A DNA stretch of 64,000 bases from Apium graveolens (GCF_009905375.1 NW_027417687.1:1-64000), one strand, 5' to 3'; shown: positions 12,434-24,778, counted from the stretch's first letter. Made by a program: numbers and translations. The notes: a model not told the origin generated them from the sequence alone.

Positions 12434-15400
12434 GGTGGTAAAAGGATGTCAAATTGGATGTATATGATGATAACATGTTAATTGTTGTATATATGGTGGA
12501 AAGTGACTCTTATAAGGTGCAAAGTTACTCTAATATGGTGAAAAGTGACTTGCATGGTTAATAAAACCAAAATATGGACCAAAATTGACTTGTATGAATG
12601 TGGCACTAAGAGGTGGTAAAAGGATTTCTAATTGCATATACATGATGTTAACATGTTAATTGTACCAATATATGATAGAAGTGACTATTATATAAGGTGC
12701 AAAGTGACTCTAATATGGTGAGAAGTCACTTACATGATTGCTTAGAGCCAAAATATGGCCCAAAATTGACTTGTTGGAAAGGGGTACCAAGAGGTGGTTA
12801 AAGGATGTCTAATTGCATGTACATGATGTTAACATGTTAATTGTATAAATATATGGTGGCAAGTGACCCTTATAGGGTGCAAAGTGACTCTAATATGGTG
12901 AAAAGTGACTTACATGGTTGATTAGAGCCAAAATGTGGAACAAAATTAACTTGTATGAAAGTGGCATTAATAGGTGGTAAAAGGATGTCAAATTGGATGT
13001 ATATGATGATAACATGTTAATTGTTGTATATAGTGGACAGTGACTCTTATAAGGTGCAAAGTGACTCTAATATGGTGAAAAGTGACTTACATGGTTAATT
13101 AGAACCAAAATGTGGACCAAAATTAACTTGTACGAATGTGGCACTGACATGTGATAAAAGAATTTCTAATTGCATGTACATGATGTTAACATGTTAATTG
13201 TACCATTATATGATAGCAAGTGACTCTTATAAGGTGCAAAGTGACTCTAATATGGTGAGAAGTCACTTACATGATTGATCAGAGCCAAAATGTGGCCCAA
13301 AATTGACTTGTTGGAAAGGGGTACCAAGAGGTGGTTAAAGGATGTCTAATTGCATGTACATGATGTTAACATGTTAATTGTATAAATATATGGTGGCAAG
13401 TGACTCTTATAGGGTGCAAAGTGACTCTAATATGGTGAGAAGTTACTTACATGATTGATTAGAGCCAAAATGTGGCCCAAAATTGACTTGTTGGAAAGGT
13501 GTACCAAGAGATGGTTAAAGGATGTCTAATTGCATGTACATGATGTTAACATGTTAATTGTATAAATATATGGTGGCAAGTGACTCTTATAGGGTGCAAA
13601 GTGACTCTAATATGGTGAAAAGTGACTTACATAGTTCATTAGAGCCAAAATGTGTAACAAAATTAACTTGTATGAAAGTGGCATTAATAGGTGGTAGAAG
13701 GATGTCAAATTGGATGTATATGATGTTAATATTTTAATTGTTGTATATATGCTGGAATGTGACTCTTATAGGGTGCAAAGTTATTCTAATATGGTGAAAA
13801 GTAACTTACATGGTTAATTAAAACCAAAATGTGGACCAAAATTGACTTGTATGAATGTGGCAATAAGGGGTGGTAAAAGGATTTCTAATTGCATGTACAT
13901 GATGTTAACATGGTAATTGTACCATTATATGATGGCAAGTGACTCTTATAAGGTGCAAAGTGACTCTAATATGGTGAGAAGTCACTTACATGATTGATTA
14001 GAGCCAAAATGTGGCCCAAAATTGACTTGTTGGAAAGGGGTACCAAGAGGTGGTTAAAGGATGTCTAATTGCATGTACATGATGTTAACATGTTAATTGA
14101 ATAAATATATGGTCGCAAGTGACTCTTATAGGGTGCAAAGTGACTCTAATATGGTGAAAATTGACTTACATGGTTGATTAGAGCCAAAATGTGTAACAAA
14201 ATTAACTTGTATGAAAGTGGCATTAATAGGTGGTAAAAGGATGTCAAATTGGATGTATATGATGATAACATGTTAATTGTTGTATATATGGTGGAAAGTG
14301 ACTCTTATAAGGTGCAAAGTTACTCTAATATGGTGAAAAGTGACTTGCATGGTTAATAAAACCAAAATGTGGACCAAAATTGACTTGTATGAATGTGGCA
14401 CTAAGAGGTGGTAAAAGGATTTCTAATTGCATATACATGATGTTAACATGTTAATTGTACCAATATATGATAGTAAGTGACTATTATATAAGGTGCAAAG
14501 TGACTCTAATATGGTGAGAAGTCACTTACATGATTGCTTAGAGCCAAAATATGGCCCAAAATTGACTTGTTGGAAAGGGGTACCAAGAGGTGGTTAAAGG
14601 ATGTCTAATTGCATGTACATGATGTTAACATGTTAATTGTATAAATATATGGTGGCAAGTGACCCTTATAGGGTGCAAAGTGACTCTAATATGGTGAAAA
14701 GTGACTTACATGGTTGATTAGAGCCAAAATGTGGAACAAAATTAACTTGTATGAAAGTGGCATTAATAGGTGGTAAAAGGATGTCAAATTGGATGTATAT
14801 GATGATAACATGTTAATTGTTGTATATAGTGGACAGTGACTCTTATAAGGTGCAAAGTGACTCTAATATGGTGAAAAGTGACTTACATGGTTAATTAGAA
14901 CCAAAATGTGGACCAAATTGACTTGTACGAATGTGGCACTGACATGTGATAAAAGAATTTCTAATTGCATGTACATGATGTTAACATGTTAATTGTACCA
15001 TTATATGATAGCAAGTGATTCTTATAAGGTGCAAAGTGACTCTAATATGGTGAGAAGTCACTTACATGATTGATCAGAGCCAAAATGTGGCCCAAAATTG
15101 ACTTGTTGGAAAGGGGTACCAAGAGGTGGTTAAAGGATGTCTAATTGCATGTACATGATGTTAACATGTTAATTGTATAAATATATGGTGGCAAGTGACT
15201 CTTATAGGGTGCAAAGTGACTCTAATATGGTGAGAAGTTACTTACATGATTGATCAGAGCCAAAATGTGGCCAAAAATTGACTTGTTGGAAAGGTGTACC
15301 AAGAGATGGTTAAAGGATGTCTAATTGCATGTACATGATGTTAACATGTTAATTCTATAAATATATGGTGGCAAGTGACTCTTATAGGGTGCAAAGTGAC

Positions 15401-18400
15401 TCTAATATGGTGAAAAGTGACTTACATAGTTCATTAGAGCCAAAATGTGTAACAAAATTAACTTGTATGAAAGTGGCATTAATAGGTGGTAGAAGGATGT
15501 CAAATTGGATGTATATGATGTTAATATTTTAATTGTTGTATATATGCTGGAATGTGACTCTTATAGGGTGCAAAGTTACTCTAATATGGTGAAAAGTAAC
15601 TTACATGGTTAATTAAAACCAAAATGTGGACCAAAATTGACTTGTATGAATGTGGCAATAAGGGGTGGTAAAAGGATTTCTAATTGCATGTACATGATGT
15701 TAACATGGTAATTGTACCATTATATGATGGCAAGTGACTCTTATAAGGTGCAAAGTGACTCTAATATGGTGAGAAGTCACTTACATAATTGATTAGAGCC
15801 AAAATGTGGCCCAAAATTGACTTGTTGGAAAGGGGTACCAAGAGGTGGTTAAAGGATGTCTAATTGCATGTACATGATGTTAACATGTTAATTGTATAAA
15901 TATATGGTCGCAAGTGACTCTTATAGGGTGCAAAGTGACTCTAATATGGTGAAAATTGACTTACATGGTTGATTAGAGCCAAAATGTGTAACAAAATTAA
16001 CTTGTATGAAAGTGGCATTAATAGGTGGTAAAAGGATGTCAAATTGGATGTATATGATGATAACATGTTAATTGTTGTATATATGGTGGAAAGTGACTCT
16101 TATAAGGTGCAAAGTTACTCTAATATGGTGAAAAGTGACTTGCATGGTTAATAAAACCAAAATGTGGACCAAAATTGACTTGTATGAATGTGGTACTAAG
16201 AGGTGGTAAAAGGATTTCTAATTGCATTTACATGATGTTAACATGTTAATTGTACCAATATATGATAGTAAGTGACTATTATATAAGGTGCAAAGTGACT
16301 CTAATATGGTGAGAAGTCACTTACATGATTGCTTAGAGCCAAAATATGGCCCAAAATTGACTTGTTGGAAAGGGGTACCAAGAGGTGGTTAAAGGATGTC
16401 TAATTGCATGTACATGATGTTAACATGTTAATTGTATAAATATATGGTGGCAAGTGACCCTTATAGGGTGCAAAGTGACTCTAATATGGTGAAAAGTGAC
16501 TTACATGGTTGATTAGAGCCAAAATGTGGAACAAAATTAACTTGTATGAAAGTGGCATTAATAGGTGGTAAAAGGATGTCAAATTGGATGTATATGATGA
16601 TAACATGTTAATTGTTGTATATAGTGGACAGTGACTCTTATAAGGTGCAAAGTGACTCTAATATGGTGAAAAGTGACTTACATGGTTAATTAGAACCAAA
16701 ATGTGGACCAAAATTGACTTGTACGAATGTGGCACTGACATGTGATAAAAGAATTTCTAATTGCATGTACATGATGTTAACATGTTAATTGTACCATTAT
16801 ATGATAGCAAGTGACTCTTATAAGGTGCAAAGTGACTCTAATATGGTGAGAAGTCACTTACATGATTGATCAGAGCCAAAATGTGGCCCAAAATTGACTT
16901 GTTGGAAAGGGGTACCAAGAGGTGGTTAAAGGATGTCTAATTGCATGTACATGATGTTAACATGTTAATTGTATAAATATATGGTGGCAAGTGACTCTTA
17001 TAGGGTGCAAAGTGACTCTAATATGGTGAGAAGTTACTTACATGATTGATCAGAGCCAAAATGTGGCCCAAAATTGACTTGTTGGAAAGGTGTACCAAGA
17101 GATGGTTAAAGGATGTCTAATTGCATGTACATGATGTTAACATGTTAATTGTATAAATATATGGTGGCAAGTGACTCTTATAGGGTGCAAAGTGACTCTA
17201 ATATGGTGAAAAGTGACTTACATAGTTCATTAGAGCCAAAATGTGTAACAAAATTAACTTGTATGAAAGTGGCATTAATAGGTGGTAGAAGGATGTCAAA
17301 TTGGATGTATATGATGTTAATATTTTAATTGTTGTATATATGCTGGAATGTGACTCTTATAGGGTGCAAAGTTACTCTAATATGGTGAAAAGTAACTTAC
17401 ATGGTTAATTAAAACCAAAATGTGGACCAAAATTGACTTGTATGAATGTGGCAATAAGGGGTGGTAAAAGGATTTCTAATTGCATGTACATGATGTTAAC
17501 ATGGTAACTGTACCATTATATGATGGCAAGTGACTCTTATAAGGTGCAAAGTGACTCTAATATGGTGAAAAGTCACTTACATGATTGATTAGAGCCAAAA
17601 TGTGGCCCAAAATTGACTTGTTGGAAAGGGGTACCAAGAGGTGGTTAAAGGATGTCTAATTGCATGTACATGATGTTAACATGTTAATTGTATAAATATA
17701 TGGTCGCAAGTGACTCTTATAGGGTGCAAAGTGACTCTAATATGGTGAAAATTGACTTACATGGTTGATTAGAGCCAAAATGTGTAACAAAATTAACTTG
17801 TATGAAAGTGGCATTAATAGGTGGTAAAAGGATGTCAAATTGGATGTATATGATGATAACATGTTAATTGTTGTATATATGCTGGAAAGTGACTCTTATA
17901 AGGTGCAAAGTTACTCTAATATGGTGAAAAGTGACTTGCATGGTTAATAAAACCAAAATGTGGACCAAAATTGACTTGTATGAATGTGGCACTAAGAGGT
18001 GGTAAAAGGATTTCTAATTGCATATACATGATGTTAACATGTTAATTGTACCAATATATGATAGTAAGTGACTATTATATAAGGTGCAAAGTGACTCTAA
18101 TATGGTGAGAAGTCACTTACATGATTGCTTAGAGCCAAAATATGGCCCAAAATTGACTTGTTGGAAAGGGGTACCAAGAGGTGGTTAAAGGATGTCTAAT
18201 TGCATGTACATGATGTTAACATGTTAATTGTATAAATATATGGTGGCAAGTGACCCTTATAGGGTGCAAAGTGACTCTAATATGGTGAAAAGTGACTTAC
18301 ATGGTTGATTAGAGCCAAAATGTGGAACAAAATTAACTTGTATGAAAGTGGCATTAATAGGTGGTAAAAGGATGTCAAATTGGATGTATATGATGATAAC

Positions 18401-21400
18401 ATGTTAATTGTTGTATATAGTGGACAGTGACTCTTATAAGGTGCAAAGTGACTCTAATATGGTGAAAAGTGACTTACATGGTTAATTAGAACCAAAATGT
18501 GGACCAAAATTGACTTGTACGAATGTGGCACTGACATGTGATAAAAGAATTTCTAATTGCATGTACATGATGTTAACATGTTAATTGTACCATTATATGA
18601 TAGCAAGTGATTCTTATAAGGTGCAAAGTGACTCTAATATGGTGAGAAGTCACTTACATGATTGATCAGAGCCAAAATGTGGCCCAAAATTGACTTGTTG
18701 GAAAGGGGTACCAAGAGGTGGTTAAAGGATGTCTAATTGCATGTACATGATGTTAACATGTTAATTGTATAAATATATGGTGGCAAGTGACTCTTATAGG
18801 GTGCAAAGTGACTCTAATATGGTGAGAAGTTACTTACATGATTGATCAGAGCCAAAATGTGGCCAAAAATTGACTTGTTGGAAAGGTGTACCAAGAGATG
18901 GTTAAAGGATGTCTAATTGCATGTACATGATGTTAACATGTTAATTCTATAAATATATGGTGGCAAGTGACTCTTATAGGGTGCAAAGTGACTCTAATAT
19001 GGTGAAAAGTGACTTACATAGTTCATTAGAGCCAAAATGTGTAACAAAATTAACTTGTATGAAAGTGGCATTAATAGGTGGTAGAAGGATGTCAAATTGG
19101 ATGTATATGATGTTAATATTTTAATTGTTGTATATATGCTGGAATGTGACTCTTATAGGGTGCAAAGTTACTCTAATATGGTGAAAAGTAACTTACATGG
19201 TTAATTAAAACCAAAATGTGGACCAAAATTGACTTGTATGAATGTGGCAATAAGGGGTGGTAAAAGGATTTCTAATTGCATGTACATGATGTTAACATGG
19301 TAATTGTACCATTATATGATGGCAAGTGACTCTTATAAGGTGCAAAGTGACTCTAATATGGTGAGAAGTCACTTACATAATTGATTAGAGCCAAAATGTG
19401 GCCCCAAAATTGACTTGTTGGAAAGGGGTACCAAGAGGTGGTTAAAGGATGTCTAATTGCATGTACATGATGTTAACATGTTAATTGTATAAATATATGG
19501 TCGCAAGTGACTCTTATAGGGTGCAAAGTGACTCTAATATGGTGAAAATTGACTTACATGGTTGATTAGAGCCAAAATGTGTAACAAAATTAACTTGTAT
19601 GAAAGTGGCATTAATAGGTGGTAAAAGGATGTCAAATTGGATGTATATGATGATAACATGTTAATTGTTGTATATATGGTGGAAAGTGACTCTTATAAGG
19701 TGCAAAGTTACTCTAATATGGTGAAAAGTGACTTGCATGGTTAATAAAACCAAAATGTGGACCAAAATTGACTTGTATGAATGTGGTACTAAGAGGTGGT
19801 AAAAGGATTTCTAATTGCATTTACATGATGTTAACATGTTAATTGTACCAATATATGATAGTAAGTGACTATTATATAAGGTGCAAAGTGACTCTAATAT
19901 GGTGAGAAGTCACTTACATGATTGCTTAGAGCCAAAATATGGCCCAAAATTGACTTGTTGGAAAGGGGTACCAAGAGGTGGTTAAAGGATGTCTAATTGC
20001 ATGTACATGATGTTAACATGTTAATTGTATAAATATATGGTGGCAAGTGACCCTTATAGGGTGCAAAGTGACTCTAATATGGTGAAAAGTGACTTACATG
20101 GTTGATTAGAGCCAAAATGTGGAACAAAATTAACTTGTATGAAAGTGGCATTAATAGGTGGTAAAAGGATGTCAAATTGGATGTATATGATGATAACATG
20201 TTAATTGTTGTATATAGTGGACAGTGACTCTTATAAGGTGCAAAGTGACTCTAATATGGTGAAAAGTGACTTACATGGTTAATTAGAACCAAAATGTGGA
20301 CCAAAATTGACTTGTACGAATGTGGCACTGACATGTGATAAAAGAATTTCTAATTGCATGTACATGATGTTAACATGTTAATTGTACCATTATATGATAG
20401 CAAGTGACTCTTATAAGGTGCAAAGTGACTCTAATATGGTGAGAAGTCACTTACATGATTGATCAGAGCCAAAATGTGGCCCAAAATTGACTTGTTGGAA
20501 AGGGGTACCAAGAGGTGGTTAAAGGATGTCTAATTGCATGTACATGATGTTAACATGTTAATTGTATAAATATATGGTGGCAAGTGACTCTTATAGGGTG
20601 CAAAGTGACTCTAATATGGTGAGAAGTTACTTACATGATTGATCAGAGCCAAAATGTGGCCCAAAATTGACTTGTTGGAAAGGTGTACCAAGAGATGGTT
20701 AAAGGATGTCTAATTGCATGTACATGATGTTAACATGTTAATTGTATAAATATATGGTGGCAAGTGACTCTTATAGGGTGCAAAGTGACTCTAATATGGT
20801 GAAAAGTGACTTACATAGTTCATTAGAGCCAAAATGTGTAACAAAATTAACTTGTATGAAAGTGGCATTAATAGGTGGTAGAAGGATGTCAAATTGGATG
20901 TATATGATGTTAATATTTTAATTGTTGTATATATGCTGGAATGTGACTCTTATAGGGTGCAAAGTTACTCTAATATGGTGAAAAGTAACTTACATGGTTA
21001 ATTAAAACCAAAATGTGGACCAAAATTGACTTGTATGAATGTGGCAATAAGGGGTGGTAAAAGGATTTCTAATTGCATGTACATGATGTTAACATGGTAA
21101 CTGTACCATTATATGATGGCAAGTGACTCTTATAAGGTGCAAAGTGACTCTAATATGGTGAAAAGTCACTTACATGATTGATTAGAGCCAAAATGTGGCC
21201 CAAAATTGACTTGTTGGAAAGGGGTACCAAGAGGTGGTTAAAGGATGTCTAATTGCATGTACATGATGTTAACATGTTAATTGTATAAATATATGGTCGC
21301 AAGTGACTCTTATAGGGTGCAAAGTGACTCTAATATGGTGAAAATTGACTTACATGGTTGATTAGAGCCAAAATGTGTAACAAAATTAACTTGTATGAAA

Positions 21401-21412
21401 GTGGCATTAATA
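12434..21412. repeat. Five tandem copies of a 10-monomer, 1796-bp higher-order repeat
   Basis: Copies begin at 12434, 14229, 16024, 17820 and 19617. Within copy 1 the monomers start at 12434, 12612, 12793, 12973, 13150, 13330, 13510, 13690, 13869 and 14049. Diagnostic variants recur once per copy: tacgaatgtggcactgac at 13131, 14926, 16722, 18518 and 20315, and acttgcatgg at 12548, 14343, 16138, 17934 and 19731. Copies 2 and 4 share private variants, and so do copies 3 and 5, so a 3592-bp unit (20 monomers) was itself duplicated. This is a typical HOR layout as known from centromeric satellites. There is no gene inside. Confidence 0.95.
13330..13509. repeat. Representative 180-bp satellite monomer
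   Basis: One complete monomer given as a type example. It begins ggtggttaaaggatg, then holds the palindromes CATGTACATG and TTAACATGTTAA, then three gtgact blocks spaced about 21 bp apart, then a ccaaaatgtgg/ttgact block, and ends with ggaaaggtgtaccaagag. Four main monomer flavours alternate through the window. One has gatgataacatg and gaaccaaaatgtggacc. A second has taattgtacc and tggcccaaaattg. A third has taattgtataaat and a tgtaac or tggaac tract. The fourth has ttaatattttaattg with atgctggaatg. All share the same skeleton. Confidence 0.85.
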
Positions 21413-22003
21413 GGTGGTAAAAGGATGTCAAATTGGATGTATATGATGTTAATATTTTAATTGTTGTATATATGCTGGAATGTGACTCTTATAGGGTGCA
21501 AAGTTACTCTAATATGGTGAAAAGTAACTTACATGGTTAATTAGAACCAAAATGTGGACCAAAATTGACTTGTATGAATGTGGCAGTAAGAGGTGGTAAA
21601 AGGATTTCTAATTGCACGAACATGATGTTAACATGTTAATTTTACCATTATATGATGGCAAGTGACTCTTATAAGGTGCAAAGTGACTCTAATATGGTGA
21701 GAAGTCACTTACATGATTGATTAGAGCCAAAATGTGGCCCAAAATTGACTTGTTGGAAAGGGGTACCAAGAGGTGGTTAAAGAATGTCTAATTGCATGTA
21801 AATGATGTTAACATGTTAATTGTATAAATATATGGTGGCAAGTGACCCTTATTGGGTGCAAAGTGACTCTAATATGGTGAAAAGTGACTTACATGGTTGA
21901 TTAGAGCCAAAATATGGAACAAAATTAACTTGTATGAAAGTGGCATTAATAGGTGGTAAAAGGATGTCAAATTGGATGTATATGATGATAACATGTTAAT
22001 TGT
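21413..22003. repeat. Satellite monomers up to the LINE insertion
   Basis: About three further monomers following the 10-mer HOR. At 21440-21460 the sequence switches from the HOR variant gatgataacatg to gatgttaatatt, which marks the end of the 3592-bp identity. The block ends at the left target-site copy of the LINE. Confidence 0.9.
21991..22003. repeat. LINE target-site duplication, left copy
   Basis: acatgttaattgt immediately precedes the LINE sequence and is repeated directly after its A-tail at 23211. The preceding a at 21990 could extend it to 14 bp but is ambiguous with the A-tail. Confidence 0.9.
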
Positions 22004-23066
22004 CTCTTGGCTGGACTGCTGTTACCCGAAGGAGGAAGGGGGCCTAGGATTAAAGAACTTATTTCTTTGGAATGAAGCAGCAATTTTCCACCAACTTTGG
22101 AGAATTTTGAAGCCTGATGACAGCTCCATCTGGATTACTTGGGTCCAAAGAACAGTACTAAAGCGTAGGGCTTTTTGGACTATGAAGATTCCCTCTTATG
22201 CGTCATGGTGCTTGCAAAAAATCTTCAAGTGTCGTACTGCTGCGAGCAGATACATTAAATACTCAGTGGGGAGATATTCTTCTTTTTTGGTATGGCATGA
22301 CCCTTGGCTAGAGGGTGGGCCTCTAATTAACAGCCTCCCTACTAGCATTTTCTCGTTAACAGACACCGATAATATGGAGCAGGTGAAGCACTGGATGAAT
22401 AATGGCTCTTGGGAGCTGCCGACCTCTAATCATGTTTGGGTTATGGATATTAGAAGGAAGGTTGGAGGAGTCAGTATCCATCATCGTGACTCGATAACTT
22501 GGAATGACAATGAAGTGGTCTCTATTTCGGCTGTCTATAATACAGTTCGCAGCAGACTCATAGCTCCTCCGTGGGTTAAACTGGTCTGACATTCTCTACA
22601 AATCCTAAAATGCTCTTTTTTCCTGTGGTTAGCTTTGAAGGGGAGGCTCCTAACTAGGGACAGAATGGATATCATTGGATTAGCAACAAATAACTTGTGT
22701 ATTCTTTGTAATAGTGGCGAAATTGAGACTGTGGAACATCTATTCACATCTTGCCAATTCACCAAGCCAATTTTTGATAGTTCCATGGTTAAGCTGAAGA
22801 ATAGTTGGTCTGATTATATTCGAGGCGCCCTTTTTAATTGTCAGGCCCCAAAAATGCATGAGCAGATTGCGCTCCTTTTCTTCTCGGTTGCGGGTCATAC
22901 GATTTGGAAAGAACGTAATAATAGATTACATTGCAACAGCCACGAGTGTACTCCTGCACAGTTGATTAGCATGATCAAACAAACAGTTAGGGAAAGAGTA
23001 TTCCTTAGCAGAATATACCGAAGGAAAGCTTTGAGAAATAGGGACTTACTATGCTCCATGTACTAG
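22004..23066 (+). pseudogene. LINE ORF2 C-terminal fragment with premature stop
   Basis: C-terminal part of a plant LINE reverse transcriptase polyprotein, which in an intact element would copy LINE RNA at the nicked target site. The fragment opens with SWLDCCYPKEEGGLGLKNL, the conserved post-RT segment of plant LINE ORF2. It continues through a W-rich region (VWHDPWLEGGP) to the zf-RVT finger, with C at 22698 and 22707, H at 22737 and C at 22752. It ends at TAG 23064-23066. One in-frame TGA at 22587-22589 interrupts it where relatives usually have Trp; both halves are in the same frame, so this is a point nonsense change, not a frameshift. The satellite supplies an ATG in frame at 21972, giving a chance 205-codon chimeric frame. 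It cannot be functional: endonuclease and YxDD are missing. Confidence 0.88.
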
Positions 23067-23210
23067 CTATTTTCTAGCTCTATTTTGTTAAACTAGGGGT
23101 GTATTGTCCTAGTTTATTTGTTTGTTGCTCATGCAAATCTCGCGGGGTATGCCCTCTAGAATTGTAACTGTGTTTTTGTTCTGTCTATAAATTTTATTTA
23201 ACAAAAAAAA
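23067..23210 (+). other. LINE 3' UTR and A-tail
   Basis: About 130 bp of non-coding sequence after the ORF2 stop, ending with a run of eight A at 23203-23210 that directly abuts the right target-site copy. No gene is visible. Confidence 0.8.
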
Positions 23211-23223
23211 ACATGTTAATTGT
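23211..23223. repeat. LINE target-site duplication, right copy
   Basis: acatgttaattgt, identical to 21991-22003, directly after the A-tail. Satellite sequence resumes in phase. Confidence 0.9.
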
Positions 23224-24778
23224 TGTATATAGTGGACAGTGACTCTTATAAGGTGCAAAGTGACTCTAATATGGTGAAAAGTGACTTACATGGTTAATTA
23301 GAACCAAAATGTGGACCAAAATTGACTTGTATGAATGTGGCACTAACATGTGATAAAAGGATTTCTAATTGCATGTACATGATGTTAAAATGTTAATTGT
23401 ACCATTATATGATAGCATGTGACTCTTATAAGGTGCAAAGTGACTCTAATATGGTGAGAAGTCACTTACATGATTGATCAGAGCCAAAATGTGGCCCAAA
23501 ATTGACTTGTTGGAAAGGGGAACCAAGAGGTGGTTAAAGGATGTCTAATTGCATGTACATGATGTTAACATGTTAATTGTATAAATATATGGTGGCAAGT
23601 GACTCTTATAGGGTGCAAAGTGACTCTAATATGGTGAAAATTGACTTACATGGTTGATTAGAGCCAAAATCTGTAACAAAATTAACTTGTATGAAAGTGG
23701 CATTAATAGGTGGTAAAAGGATGTCAAATTGGATGTATATGATGATAACATGTTAATTGTTGTATATATGGTGGAAAGTGACTCTTATAAGGTGCAAAGT
23801 GACTCTAATATGGTGAAAAGTGACTTACATGGTTAATTAGAACCAAAATGTGGACCAAAATTGACTTGTAAGAATGTGGCACTGACATGTGATAAAAGGA
23901 TTTCTAATTGCATGTACATGATGTTAACTTGTTAATTGTACCATTATATGATGGCAAGTGACTCTTATAAGGTGCAAAGTGACTCTAATATGGTGAGAAG
24001 TCACTTACATGATTGATCAGAGCCAAAATGTGGCCCAAAATTGACATGTTGGAAAGGGGTACCAAGAGGTGGTTAAAGGATGTCTAATTGCATGTACATG
24101 ATGTTAACATGTTAATTGTATAAATATATGGTGGAAAGTGACTCTTATAGGGTGCAAAGTGACTCTAATATGGTGAAAATTGACTTACATGGTTGATTAG
24201 AGCCAAAATGTGTAACAAAATTAACTTGTATGAAAGTGGCATTAATAGGTGGTAAAAGGATGTCAAATTGGATGTATATGATGTTAATATTTTAATTGTT
24301 TGTATATATGTTGGAATGTGACTCTTATAGGGTGCAAATTTACTCTAATATGGTGAAAAGTAACTTACATGGTTAATTAGAACTAAAATGTGGACCAAAA
24401 TTGACTTGTATGAATGTGGCAGTAAGAGGTGGTAAAAGGATTTCTAATTGCATGTACATGATGTTAACATGGTAATTTTACCATTATATGATGGCAAGTG
24501 ACTCTTATAAGGTGCAAAGTGACTCTAATATGGTGAGAAGTCACTTACATGATTGATTAGAGCCAAAATGTGGCCCAAAATTGACTTGTTGGAAAGGGGT
24601 ACCAAGAGGTGGTTAAAGGATGTCTAATTGCATGTACATGATGTTAACATGTTAATTGTATAAATATATGGTGGCAAGTGACCCTTATAGGGTGCAAATT
24701 GACTCTAATATGGTGAAAAGTGACTTACATGGTTGATTAGAGCCAAAATGTGGAACAAAATTAACTTGTATGAAAATG
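23224..24778. repeat. Satellite segment between LINE and LTR retrotransposon
   Basis: Nearly nine monomers of the same family and orientation, in the order gtacc-type, gtataaat-type, gatgataac-type and so on. The block breaks off inside a monomer at tatgaaaatg, where the LTR element is inserted. No gene is seen. Confidence 0.92.
24774..24778. repeat. LTR retrotransposon target-site duplication, left copy
   Basis: aaatg directly before the 5' LTR. The right copy is aagtg at 30592-30596. The uninterrupted monomer reads tatgaaagtggcatt, so the ancestral 5-bp target was aagtg and the left copy carries one G to A change. Confidence 0.75.

Larger units (their letters stand above)
22004..23210 (+). 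mobile_element. 5'-truncated LINE (non-LTR retrotransposon) insertion
   Basis: A 1.2-kb non-satellite block flanked by 13-bp direct repeats of satellite sequence and ending in aacaaaaaaaa, as expected from target-primed reverse transcription. It starts abruptly inside the ORF2 coding region, so the endonuclease and catalytic RT are absent. What remains is the RT C-terminal tail, the zf-RVT zinc finger, a short 3' UTR and the A-tail. Removing it restores a normal monomer: the right flank continues ttgtatatagtggacag, the variant also seen at the same monomer position in the 10-mer HOR (for example near 20210). The clade within plant LINEs is not determined. Confidence 0.93.

Noticed and set aside
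13317..13324. KpnI-type palindrome ggtacc in tggccc-type monomers as a regulatory element
   Set aside because: A six-base palindrome repeated with the monomer; no evidence of regulation, though it would give a regular digestion ladder.
22356..22786. Minus-strand frames opposite the LINE fragment
   Set aside because: Antisense shadows of the ORF2 fragment, whose plus-strand translation is clearly LINE-like.
22004..23210. Host gene captured inside the satellite
   Set aside because: The protein is the C-terminal end of a LINE ORF2 with zf-RVT, and the block has an A-tail and target duplication, so it is a retrotransposon fragment.
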